From: Luteimonas sp. ANT-B3E | Lineage (GTDB): Bacteria; Pseudomonadota; Gammaproteobacteria; Xanthomonadales; Xanthomonadaceae | DNA length: 46,386 nucleotides | Direction: 5' to 3' | Assembly: GCA_001683895.1 (NCBI GenBank) | Contig: LXQJ01000044.1 | Coordinates: forward strand, 1-46,386 | Shown here: positions 17,126 to 24,712 of the stretch, in pieces | How the letters are laid out: the number at the start of each line of letters is the position of its first letter | Numbering within the stretch: the first letter of the stretch is position 1 | The notes under the pieces: generated by a model | What the model was told of the DNA's origin: nothing | Database searches by the model: none | Seen by the model: the letters and a program-made list of their open reading frames with translations, nothing else | Made by a program: the position numbers and the translations under genes

Positions 17126-17679
17126 GCACCGCGCGACCCCGATTGCGTCGTGTTGACGCCACGCGCGGCCAGCAGCGCGTCAAGCGACAGCGCGCCCGGA
17201 CCGCGCGCCATCAGGTACAGGAACAGCGCCGCCCACAGTCCATGGGTGGCATAGGCGCTGGGGTAGACGAAGATCTGGATTACCAGGGTCATGGCCAGCA
17301 GCGCCGCCGCCGACAACCGCGTTGCAAGGCCCAGCAACAGCAGCAGCGGAAACACGTGTTCGGCCACCGCAGCCAGCGGCGCCGCCAGCGCCGGCGACAG
17401 CAGCGGCAGCTGGTATTCGGTCTGGAACAGGTCAAGCGCGCTGTCCGAAAGCCGCGGCCAGCCGAGTTCGACGTTCCAGCCGATCGGATCCAGCACCAGG
17501 CCTTCGATCTTGGTCTGGCCCGAGGCCCAGAAGGTGACCGCCAGCGACACACGCGCAAGAAGTTGGATCGCACTCTCTGGAATGCGCACGAACGCCGCGT
17601 ACAGCGAGCCGAGCCAAAGGCCGGCGCGATCCACGGGATGCGAGGAAACAGGGCGGCCAGGCATGTTCGCAGCGCTCAT
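17122..17679 (-). CDS. DoxX-family membrane protein of the bufferin operon (BufD/GigD-like)
   Basis: A 185-residue protein with four TM helices. The DoxX signature is 'LLARVSLAVTFWASGQTKIE' then 'VAEHVFPLLLLLGLATRLSA' and 'AMTLVIQIFVYPSAYATHGL'. DoxX genes regularly follow DUF2282-DUF692-DUF2063 triplets (the gold-induced gig genes are one example). The start ATG 17679 lies 4 bases after the DUF2063 stop; the longer open frame upstream is a shadow. Coupled to the sigma gene by an ATGA overlap. Its job in the pathway is not established; electron transfer to the modification enzyme is one idea. Confidence 0.82.
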   Translation of the reverse strand: MSAANMPGRPVSSHPVDRAGLWLGSLYAAFVRIPESAIQLLARVSLAVTFWASGQTKIEGLVLDPIGWNVELGWPRLSDSALDLFQTEYQLPLLSPALAAPLAAVAEHVFPLLLLLGLATRLSAAALLAMTLVIQIFVYPSAYATHGLWAALFLYLMARGPGALSLDALLAARGVNTTQSGSRGA

Positions 17680-17683
17680 GGAT

Positions 17684-18475
17684 TCATTCCGAAAAAGGGT
17701 GGAGCGCGACCACGAGGTCGTGCCGGATGAGGAGGGTAAGCAGTTCGGTGAGCAGCGTTGCGTGCTCGTCGCCCGAGGCCGGGACTTCCGCGAGTGCCAC
17801 GCCCAAGGGCGCGCCTTCGCGTAAAGCAGCGAGCGCATGCGTCATACGCCGGTCGATGGGGTGCACCTGCACGTCCCACTGCGGTCGCGTGATCAACACC
17901 GCTTCGGCGGTGTGGGGATCGATACCGGCAAGATCGGCAGCCGCCAGGTCATCCAGGCCCTGGTGCGACCGCCACAGCGCATGCACGGCATGGTCCGATC
18001 GCAGCCAGGTGCTGGCCGGGTGCAGGGTCATGCGCAGGTCGGGCAGACGCTCTGGCACCGCCAGCAAGGCGTGGAAATCGGCGACCGCTACGGCCTGCGC
18101 ATCCTCTGCGTGATGGCACTGCACGCGCAGGTATTCCAGCCGCGCCATGTCGCCCAGGTAGGGCACCACCGCGGCCGGCGCATAGCGGTCGACGAATTCG
18201 GCGAAGCCTTCGCCATGACGAAACACGACGGGCGAGCGCGGCGGATCGGCCAGCACCCGCTGGCGTGCCATGTCGCGAAAGAAGTCTTCGCCGACCAGCG
18301 CCTGGGTCACCGGGAAAGTTGCCGCCAGCGCATCGATCAGCGACACCATGGCGTTGTTGCGGTGCACGTCCAGGCGCCGCTGCGGGTCCGACGAACCCGG
18401 CGCGCGCAGGCCGCGCAGGCTGCTGCCGGGCGTGCGCAGCGCGGTCGCGAAGCGCGACTGGATCGACGCGGTCAT
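17684..18475 (-). CDS. bufC: BufC/HvfC-type partner protein (DUF2063)
   Basis: This 263-residue protein carries the DUF2063 'putative DNA-binding' N-terminal domain: 'RRLDVHRNNAMVSLIDALAA' and 'FPVTQALVGEDFFRDMARQR', ending with 'YLGDMARLEYLRVQCHHAED'. The old DNA-binding label is misleading: in bufferin and methanobactin-like systems this subunit helps the DUF692 enzyme act on the precursor peptide. The ATG at 18475 overlaps the DUF692 stop as ATGA, so the two subunits should be made in step. It contains no signal peptide and is expected in the cytosol. Confidence 0.85.
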   Translation of the reverse strand: MTASIQSRFATALRTPGSSLRGLRAPGSSDPQRRLDVHRNNAMVSLIDALAATFPVTQALVGEDFFRDMARQRVLADPPRSPVVFRHGEGFAEFVDRYAPAAVVPYLGDMARLEYLRVQCHHAEDAQAVAVADFHALLAVPERLPDLRMTLHPASTWLRSDHAVHALWRSHQGLDDLAAADLAGIDPHTAEAVLITRPQWDVQVHPIDRRMTHALAALREGAPLGVALAEVPASGDEHATLLTELLTLLIRHDLVVALHPFSE

Positions 18476-19377
18476 GCCGCCACCTCGCCGGCCGTGCGCG
18501 CGAACGTATCCAGCAGCCCCTGTGCGCGACGCACCTCGGCCCGGAGTTGGACGTACCGGGGCACATCGGTGTCCCACTCGATCAGCGTTGGCACCGGGCC
18601 CAGCGATTGCAATGCGTTGACGTACAGTTCCCAGACCGCGTTGGCTACCGGCGCGCCGTGGTTGTCGACCAGCAGGGCATTGCCGTCCGCATCGATATGC
18701 TCGGCGTGGCCTGCCAGGTGCACTTCGCCCACGGCGAGAAGCGGTAGTGCATCCAGATAGACGTTTGGGTCGCGGCCGTTGTTGCAGCAGGTGACGAAGA
18801 CATTGTTGATGTCCAGCAGCAGTCCACAGCCGGTGCGCCGCACGATCTGCGACAGGAATTCCGGCTCGCTCCAGGTGCTGGCCTCGAATTCGAAATAGGT
18901 GCTGGGGTTTTCCAGCAGCAGGCGCGTGCGCAGGTGCGACTGCACCTGGTCGACATGCGCGCAGACGCGGTCCAGCGTGCGCTGGTCATACACCAGCGGC
19001 AGGAGGTCGTTGAGGAACGTGCCGTCATGGGTGGACCAGGACAGGTGCTCGGAGAATGAGGCGGGCTGGTAGCGCGCGATCAGCGCGGCGAGCCGGTCCA
19101 GGTGGCACCTGTCGAGCACCCCTTCGCTGCCAATCGACAACCCCACGCCATGCAGCGACAGCGGCATGCACTCGCGCAGGCGGGTGAGTTCGGCATGCGC
19201 GCGGCCGCCGGCGCCCATGTAGTTTTCCGCGTGGACTTCGGCGAAGGCCGGCGCATGCGCGTCGGCCAGCCAGGCTTCGAGATGTTGGGGCTTGAATCCG
19301 GCACCGGCATGCAGTGGCAGGCCGGTGCGGGACGCTTTCAGCGGCGACGCAATGGTCGGTGAGGGAAGGGGGTTCAC
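18472..19377 (-). CDS. bufB: BufB/MbnB-type multinuclear iron oxidase (DUF692)
   Basis: A 301-residue TIM-barrel enzyme of the DUF692 family, related to MbnB, which uses an iron cluster and O2 to oxidise cysteines of a ribosomal peptide. Metal-ligand-type motifs are present in order: 'EVHAENYM', 'LSLHGVGLSIG', 'SEHLSWS', 'LLLENPSTYFEF', 'GLLLDINNVFVTCCNNG', 'VGEVHLAGHAEH' and 'LIEWDTDVP'. The frame has no ATG before these, so GTG 19377 is taken as the start, with AGGCG 7-8 bases upstream. It lies 28 bases after the precursor gene. Expected product chemistry: conversion of precursor cysteines to copper-binding heterocycles (thio-oxazole type in bufferins). Confidence 0.88.
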   Translation of the reverse strand: MNPLPSPTIASPLKASRTGLPLHAGAGFKPQHLEAWLADAHAPAFAEVHAENYMGAGGRAHAELTRLRECMPLSLHGVGLSIGSEGVLDRCHLDRLAALIARYQPASFSEHLSWSTHDGTFLNDLLPLVYDQRTLDRVCAHVDQVQSHLRTRLLLENPSTYFEFEASTWSEPEFLSQIVRRTGCGLLLDINNVFVTCCNNGRDPNVYLDALPLLAVGEVHLAGHAEHIDADGNALLVDNHGAPVANAVWELYVNALQSLGPVPTLIEWDTDVPRYVQLRAEVRRAQGLLDTFARTAGEVAA

Positions 19378-19405
19378 GGCGCGTCGCCTGCGGCTCAAGT
19401 CCGGA

Positions 19406-19729
19406 TCAGCCGGCCTTGTCCATCTTCTTGGCCTTGAACTCGGCCATTTGGCCGAAGCCGGTCGGCGAGGTCTTGGAGGCGGTGGTGGTGCAGGTGCCGG
19501 CGGGTACGTACTTCCAGGCATTGGCCTGGTAGTTGCTCTTCGAAGTGCCGGCACAGCTGGTGCCCGGGCCGGCGGCGCAGTCGTTCTTGCCTGCGGCGGC
19601 GATGCCGAAGCACTTTTCTTTTGCGGCCTTGTCCTGGGCCTGGACCGGAGCGGCGGCCATGGCGAGGGCGGAGCCCAGGGCAGCGGCCAGGGCGAAAGCG
19701 GGAAGCGCGGAGCGGATCTGGTGGTTCAT
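19406..19729 (-). CDS. bufA: Bufferin-type RiPP precursor (DUF2282)
   Basis: A 107-residue exported peptide. A Sec signal runs to about residue 32 (AQA-type end, 'APVQAQDK'). The mature part has four cysteines at 40, 51, 59 and 80, in '[15 protein letters not shown]', 'GTSCAGTS' and 'PAGTCTTT', the DUF2282 pattern (canonical EKCYG...GKNDC). In bufferins, cysteines of this type are modified by the DUF692 enzyme and the product chelates copper in the periplasm. The ATG at 19729 has AGGAC at 8 bases. First gene of the seven-gene minus-strand operon, about 57 bases downstream of the sigma-type promoter. Confidence 0.9.
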   Translation of the reverse strand: MNHQIRSALPAFALAAALGSALAMAAAPVQAQDKAAKEKCFGIAAAGKNDCAAGPGTSCAGTSKSNYQANAWKYVPAGTCTTTASKTSPTGFGQMAEFKAKKMDKAG

Positions 19730-19785
19730 GGGAATGTCCTGAGCTGGGGGTGGCGCAGGACCGGTTGGTGCCTGCCTCAGGAGCA

Positions 19786-19810
19786 TTCGCACGACGGGGC
19801 AAATGGTTAC
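19786..19810 (-). promoter_or_regulatory. Candidate SigF promoter upstream of the bufferin operon
   Basis: On the minus strand GTAACC (19810-19805) is followed after 15 bases by CGAA (19789-19786). This matches, within one base of spacing, the SigF consensus remembered from Caulobacter (GTAACC, about 16 bases, CGAA). It sits about 57 bases before the precursor ATG and no other minus-strand gene starts nearby. I found no second copy with both elements elsewhere in the window. Confidence 0.6.
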
Positions 19811-19874
19811 GCAGCCGGAGAGAATGATTCACGGCCGGCATCGGTGAGCCAGACAGGGCCCGAGCCAGATCGCC

Positions 19875-20468
19875 TCAGCGCTGATCCAGCTCATGGTGGA
19901 TCAGCACCACGCATTGCGACGCGAACAGCATCCTCGATCCCAGCGTGATTTTCTTCGCCCCCAGCCGCTCGAGGCCCGGGACCGTCTTCTTCGGCATCGG
20001 GATGTGGTCGGTCAGCAGGAAGCAGGGGCGGCCCGCGAATGCCTGATCGCGGATCGATGTGCCCTTGCGGTCCATCAGGAACAGCTGGTGGTCAACAGCC
20101 AACTCCTGCACCAGCCGCTCGAAGCTGGTGGTGCGCACGGTCACGCCGGCTTCCACCGGCCGCGTCTCGTCCTTGCCCATGCCCCTCGACGCGTCCAGCG
20201 CGTTGGCGATCCTGCCCAGCAGTGCGCGCTCGTCGAAGCCACCGATGTCGCGCATGGCACTGGCGTCGTAGCGGATGCTGCGGGAGAAATCCCGGGTGCT
20301 TTCGAGCACGAGGTAGACCACCACATCCGCGCGGTGCGATTGTGCCACGAAGACCGCGTTCATCAGCGTGTGCGCCAGGATCTCGGTGTGCGCGTCCTGG
20401 CCGACGGACGCCAGCAGGGCGTGGCTGTCGGTGGGGGCGGCACGTGCTCTGAGGACGAAGGTTCGCAT
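19875..20468 (-). CDS. trmY: TrmY-like SPOUT methyltransferase (DUF358)
   Basis: A 197-residue protein beginning 'MRTFVLRARAAPTDSHALLA', the TrmY start. Further family motifs: 'EILAHTLMNAVFVAQSHRAD', 'VVVYLVLEST', 'SFERLVQELAVDHQLFLMDR', 'PCFLLTDHIPMPKKT' and the knot 'LGSRMLFASQCVVLIHHELD'. Archaeal TrmY uses SAM to N1-methylate pseudouridine 54 in tRNA. Bacterial relatives exist in some gammaproteobacteria and their substrate is less clear. The ATG at 20468 is supported by this conserved start; the open frame extends upstream as shadow. The gene is monocistronic and upstream of the bufferin promoter region on the same strand, ending 65 bases before it. Confidence 0.8.
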   Translation of the reverse strand: MRTFVLRARAAPTDSHALLASVGQDAHTEILAHTLMNAVFVAQSHRADVVVYLVLESTRDFSRSIRYDASAMRDIGGFDERALLGRIANALDASRGMGKDETRPVEAGVTVRTTSFERLVQELAVDHQLFLMDRKGTSIRDQAFAGRPCFLLTDHIPMPKKTVPGLERLGAKKITLGSRMLFASQCVVLIHHELDQR

Positions 20469-20737
20469 GGGGGCCTGGCCAACGAAGGTCGCGCGAGGCA
20501 CGCGCCTGCGGCCTCCCATTGTCCCTGTACGACCGGACGATGTCAGCGCATATGCCGATCGCGCAGGGTGATGCACAGGATGCATCGCGATGTTGTTCGC
20601 CGCCGCGTGCCCACGGCGACCCAGGCGCGCGCGCGTCATGAATACTTCATCGGCACCTAGGGTCCGCGCTAGCTGCGATCGACCAGCCGGCGCGGGCAGA
20701 ATCGCCGCCAAGTCCCCGTCGACAGCGAGACCGGATC

Positions 20738-23056
20738 ATGCTCACCCTCAACAACGTCACCGCCTCCGCGCCATCGTCCACGCTGATGGCCCAGACACCG
20801 GGCGGCGTGCTCACTGCGCCCAGCCCCGCCGAGATCCAGGCCGCCCGCCAGGTGCTGGAGCGGATCTACCAGTCGAGCAGTGCCACCGGCGCGCTGGGCG
20901 GCAGTGGGTCCGTGGGTTCCCGTGCCCTGGGCCTGCTGGCGCAGGGGTTAGGGGTGGCGCTCGGCACGGCGGGGTTCTGGCTGGCGATGCAGCAGCCTGC
21001 CGGCCTGCCGGTCCTGCAGGAGACGCTGCTCATGCAGGGGCCGGAAGGCTTCTTCGACCGCCTCGACAGCATGCTTGCCGGAAGCGGCGGCGACACCGGC
21101 GCTGCTAATGCGCTGCGCGGCACGGTGATGGGGTTCCTGGCCGACGGGCAGGTGCACAGTGCCGGCGTCGTCCTCGGCGAGACGCTGACGCAGCTGCAGG
21201 AAAGGGGGCTGATATCGCGTCACGCCGATGCGCGTGGCCTCGCGTTCGACGCGGTACTGACTTACGCGCAGCAGCATCCGGACACCGTGCGGCCGCAGGC
21301 GCCGCAAGGCGCCACTGCGCAGCGCGTGCCGCCGCCCGTCGCGCCTGCGCTTTCGACTGCGCAGCAGACGCCGGCGCTGGCATCGGAGATCCACGCGCTG
21401 CGCGCCGGTATCGCCGAAGGCCGCTTTGCCAACAGCGAGGAAGGGTTTGCGCATGGCCAGACGCAGCTCGAGGCGCTGGTCGCACAGGCCAATGAGCTGC
21501 GGGCGCAGGGCGTGCAGACCTTCGGCGCCGACGCTGTGCAAGCGGCGCAGGTCGAGCTGGTGGCGCGGCGCCACCATTCGGTCATCAGCCAGTACCTGCG
21601 CAATGCGGAAGAAGGCGGCGCGCTGCCGTCGACCGCCGACGTGCGCACGTACCTTGACGGCGTGCGGGGCTTCGACGGGGAAGTCGCCGCCGCGTATGGC
21701 CGCCCGGCATTCGGCGACGCCGCGTTGGCGAATGCGGAAGGCCGCCTGACAGCCGCCACCGAGGCGCGGGCGGCATTCGTGTCGTTTGTCTCGCAAGTGG
21801 GCAGCGGCGCGTACGCCAACAGTGCCGATACTTACGCCGCGGGCGTGGAGCGGCTGGAAGCGTTCCGCCAACAGGCCAATACGCTCGCTGGAACGGAGGG
21901 CGTCCTGGCGTTGACGTCATCCGAATACATCGGTGCGGCGCTGCAGCTCGAGGGGCGACGGCTGAACTCGGTGCTGGCACAGACGTTCCGCGACGCCGAG
22001 GCCGGCCGTCCCGTCGACCCCGACGCCGCGGCCGCGGCCGCGATGCTCGACCGCGCCGGCCAGCTGGATGCCGAGGCCAGCCGAACGACTGGCAGTCCAC
22101 TGTTTGCGCCGGGCGCGCTGGCGACCTATCGCGAGGCCCTGACTCGGCTGGCCTCGCCGCAGGCAGCCGCCGCCGGCGAGCCCGGGTCGCCGGATCCGCG
22201 GTTGCCATCGATCCCGGAGCCCACGCGCCTGCCCGGTGGGGACGATGTCCAGCGTGTCGCGGAGGAATACGGCGTGTCGGCCCACGACGTGGTGCGCGTG
22301 ATGCAGGACAACCCGGGTATGTCGCCGGAGCATGCCGCGCAGTACATCCGCGGTGCGCTGCTCGCCGCACCCACAGGTCTCGATGCGCCGCGGATGCCGC
22401 CCCCACCGCCCGGCGGAGGGGACGGGGAGGGCAACACGGCGGCGGCTTCGGATCCGGACGGCACGGCACGCACCGGCGCTGCGCAGCTTCCGCCAGACGG
22501 CACGCGCACACTGAACGTGCTGCAGCCGGATGACCTCGGGTTCCGCACGTCGACAGATGGCAGCGGCACCCATATCGTGTTCCTGGAATTCATCGGGCCG
22601 CGTGCCGGGTACGACCACGCGCGCTGGGACGCAATGGGGTACCGCGTGCACGATAGCTACACGCCCGAGACCGGGTGGACGACGTATGTGAGCGATGCGC
22701 GCAGCGGCGAGGTGCTGGGGTATGCCGCCAATACCCGGCTGGCCAGCGTCGCTGACCGCCTTGGCGAGGTGATCGAGCACAATGCCAGTCAGCTCGAGGA
22801 TCCCGGCAAGCGCGATGCATACATCAAGAAGTGGCGCACCGCGCTCGGTGTGCTGCTCAATCCCGGCGCCACGCGCGCTGCGCCGAACGAGATCCAGAAC
22901 AACGTGCGCCGGCTCGGCGAGGCGCTCCAGGCAGAGACCAACCGGATGCATCGCGAAGGCGCTGGCGAGCAGATCATCCTGCCGACTCCCGAGAACCGCA
23001 CGCCAGATGGCTTCGAGTTCCATCTGCCCGGGCCAACGCCGCGCATCGGAGACTAA
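20738..23056 (+). CDS. Unrecognised 772-residue protein with a duplicated 129-residue module
   Basis: I do not recognise this protein. Layout: low-complexity N-terminus; a glycine/leucine-rich hydrophobic stretch at about 55-83; two copies of a helical module at about 216-345 and 346-474; a Pro-rich linker; a small three-helix segment at about 502-545 ('DDVQRVAEEYGVSAHDVVRV'); a PPPPPGGG linker; and a C-terminal alpha/beta domain from about 598 ('HIVFLEFIGPRAGYDHARWD'). In the modules F-A-N-S at 230-233 and Y-A-N-S at 359-362, and Q-A-N at 250-252 and 379-381, lie exactly 129 residues apart. There is no Sec signal. The mosaic layout is like that of secreted effectors or toxins, but no known toxin motif is visible. 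It stands alone; start at ATG 20738 with a weak ribosome site. Confidence 0.7.
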   Translation: MLTLNNVTASAPSSTLMAQTPGGVLTAPSPAEIQAARQVLERIYQSSSATGALGGSGSVGSRALGLLAQGLGVALGTAGFWLAMQQPAGLPVLQETLLMQGPEGFFDRLDSMLAGSGGDTGAANALRGTVMGFLADGQVHSAGVVLGETLTQLQERGLISRHADARGLAFDAVLTYAQQHPDTVRPQAPQGATAQRVPPPVAPALSTAQQTPALASEIHALRAGIAEGRFANSEEGFAHGQTQLEALVAQANELRAQGVQTFGADAVQAAQVELVARRHHSVISQYLRNAEEGGALPSTADVRTYLDGVRGFDGEVAAAYGRPAFGDAALANAEGRLTAATEARAAFVSFVSQVGSGAYANSADTYAAGVERLEAFRQQANTLAGTEGVLALTSSEYIGAALQLEGRRLNSVLAQTFRDAEAGRPVDPDAAAAAAMLDRAGQLDAEASRTTGSPLFAPGALATYREALTRLASPQAAAAGEPGSPDPRLPSIPEPTRLPGGDDVQRVAEEYGVSAHDVVRVMQDNPGMSPEHAAQYIRGALLAAPTGLDAPRMPPPPPGGGDGEGNTAAASDPDGTARTGAAQLPPDGTRTLNVLQPDDLGFRTSTDGSGTHIVFLEFIGPRAGYDHARWDAMGYRVHDSYTPETGWTTYVSDARSGEVLGYAANTRLASVADRLGEVIEHNASQLEDPGKRDAYIKKWRTALGVLLNPGATRAAPNEIQNNVRRLGEALQAETNRMHREGAGEQIILPTPENRTPDGFEFHLPGPTPRIGD
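21383..22160 (+). repeat. Coding tandem duplication (two 129-codon modules)
   Basis: Protein-level repeat inside the 772-residue protein. Matching blocks in both copies: (F/Y)ANS; L-E-A or LEAF; QAN-x-L; a G-V step; A-A-x-x-E or A-x-Q-L-E; R-x-x-SV-x-x-Q-x-x-R-x-AE-x-G; then P-x-F and L. DNA identity is low, so the duplication is old rather than recent. Confidence 0.65.
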
Positions 23057-23217
23057 CGAGAGCGGCGAGAGTGGCATGGGGCTGCAACGTCTACGCCGCG
23101 ACCAGCGGCGTCCGGTCCTGCCACGTTGCCAGGGCCGCGCCCGCATGCCCCACGCCGTGAAGACCAGCGACTACGCTGGCGAACTGGCCTGACGACGACG
23201 GCCACAGGACCGGCGAC

Positions 23218-23424
23218 ATGCCCCGACCGAAGCTCGACCCGATCCGGGCGCGCAACCTGACGAACGACTACGCCAGGTGGCTGCTGGAGGAGCGGCGGCA
23301 GCGCACGCCGGCCCATGGCAAGCTGTTCGCGCGCCTGCACACCACGCGCGGACGGCGCTTCCATGGCTTCACGGAAGAGCAGGTGTGCGCGATCATCGGC
23401 GTGGACTTCTACAGCGGCCCCTAG
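23218..23424 (+). CDS. Small basic hypothetical protein
   Basis: A 68-residue protein, Arg-rich in its first half ('MPRPKLDPIRARNLTNDYAR') and ending in 'GFTEEQVCAIIGVDFYSGP'. ATG 23218 has AGGA at 8-9 bases. It lies about 160 bases after the 772-residue gene on the same strand. Amino-acid composition is more protein-like than the shadow frames. No family recognised; nucleic-acid binding is only a guess from charge. Confidence 0.5.
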   Translation: MPRPKLDPIRARNLTNDYARWLLEERRQRTPAHGKLFARLHTTRGRRFHGFTEEQVCAIIGVDFYSGP

Positions 23425-23505
23425 GGCGCTCGGGCAGTGCCGCTGCGGCGCCGGACGCTACGATCGCGCCGGTGATCCTGAGGATCGTGAACAGGCGGGG
23501 CGCGG

Positions 23506-24547
23506 ATGCTGCACATGCTCGTGGGGTTCTCGATCGGCATGGCGCTGCTGCTGGCAGCGGCGTTCGCGACTGGTTATCGCGACGTGCCGCTGGCGCGGCA
23601 GTCGCGGGTGGCGGGCTTCGTGATGCTCGCCGGTCTTGCGCTGACGCAGCTCGGGCACCTGGACATCGTCGGCCACGGCGGCGATGTGCTGCCCGGGCGC
23701 CCTTACGTGGTGATCGTGTTCCTGCAGTCGCTGGGCTTCTACTGGCTTCTACTGGCGGCTGCTGGGCGTACTGCGGCCGGAGAGCGCGTGGCGCCCGGCG
23801 GAATGGGCACTTCCGGTGCTTGTGCTGGCCGTGGCGCTGATGGTGCCGCTGGCATGGGGTATCCCGCTGGCGCTGGCCATGGGCACCACCGCGGCGCTGC
23901 ACCTGTCCGTGCTGGTCGTCCGGCTGCGCGCAATGCGGCGCTGGTTCGTGCTTGAGCTGAAGGTGCTGGCGCTGTTCGCGCTGATGGCGCTGGCGGTCGC
24001 GGCCGCCGGGGTGCTGGCGCCGGGCGGGCTGGGCTGGGACGGCTATGCGTGGACCTATGCCACGCTCATCGCGCTCGGGTTCGGCTTGGTCGGCTGGCTG
24101 CTGCTGGCGGTGCCCGACCTGGTGCCGAAGACGCGCGAGGCAGTGGCGGTGGCCTACGCGCAGTCGACGCTGCGCCGCGTCGACCGCGGCGCCATGGCCG
24201 CGCGGTTGCGGCAGGTGTTCGAGGAAGACCAGGTGCATCGTGCCGAGACGCTGAGTCTGGTCACGGTGTCCGAGCTGCTGGGGCTCAGCGCGCATCAGCT
24301 CTCGGAGCTGGTCAACACCGAATTCGGCATGGGCTTCCCGCGGCTGGTGCGCCATTACCGGGTGCAGACGGCGCAGCGGATGCTGGTGGACGAGCCTCGC
24401 GCGTCGGTTCTTTCGGTGGGCATGGCGTCGGGCTTCAACTCGCAGTCCAGCTTCTACGTGGCCTTCAAGGAGCAGGTCGGCGAGGTGCCGGGGGCGTACC
24501 GGCAGTGGATGCTCGCGGCCGCTGGCGTCTCCGACGATCCGGAATGA
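23506..24547 (+). pseudogene. Membrane-anchored AraC-type regulator, disrupted by a 10-bp duplication
   Basis: The first frame (ATG 23506) gives several TM helices ('MLHMLVGFSIGMALLLAAAF', 'VVIVFLQSLGFYW') and loses sense after 23745. The rest is in the next frame: more TM helices ('WALPVLVLAVALMVPLAWGI', 'FGLVGWLLLAVPDLV') and a C-terminal AraC helix-turn-helix domain ('TVSELLGLSAHQLSELVNTE', 'VLSVGMASGFNSQSSFYVAF', 'KEQVGEVPGAYRQW'). Removing one copy of the tandem 10-mer at 23736-23755 restores one open frame of about 343 residues that reads LGFYWRLLGVLRP across the join. Such proteins are 7-TM sensors fused to AraC domains. The downstream 24713 gene may be its target or partner. Confidence 0.75.
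23736..23755 (+). repeat. Exact 10-bp tandem duplication causing a frameshift
   Basis: CTTCTACTGG occurs twice head to tail (23736-23745 and 23746-23755). The extra 10 bases shift the reading frame by +1 inside the AraC-type gene. Deleting either copy restores it. Confidence 0.9.
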
Positions 24548-24712
24548 TCAATGCGGAGTCATGCAAGTTGTTGATCCTGCTTGATTCTTGGGGGAATTGC
24601 GGCCGACCTGCTCCTGGATGATCTTTCCGGAGGTCTGAGGCGAGTGGGCGGGGCAGGGTGGCGTCACTCCCATCCTTGAGCGACACCCATGCTGACCCTC
24701 GGAGACCTCGTC

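Noticed and set aside
20738-23056. Type IV secretion effector of the XVIPCD class
   Set aside because: The C-terminus lacks the XVIPCD motifs expected in xanthomonad T4SS effectors, and no T4SS or immunity gene is next to it.
23277-23840. A 187-codon frame overlapping the small basic protein and the AraC-type gene
   Set aside because: Arg/Gly/Ala-rich shadow; the TM helices and ribosome site belong to the other frames.
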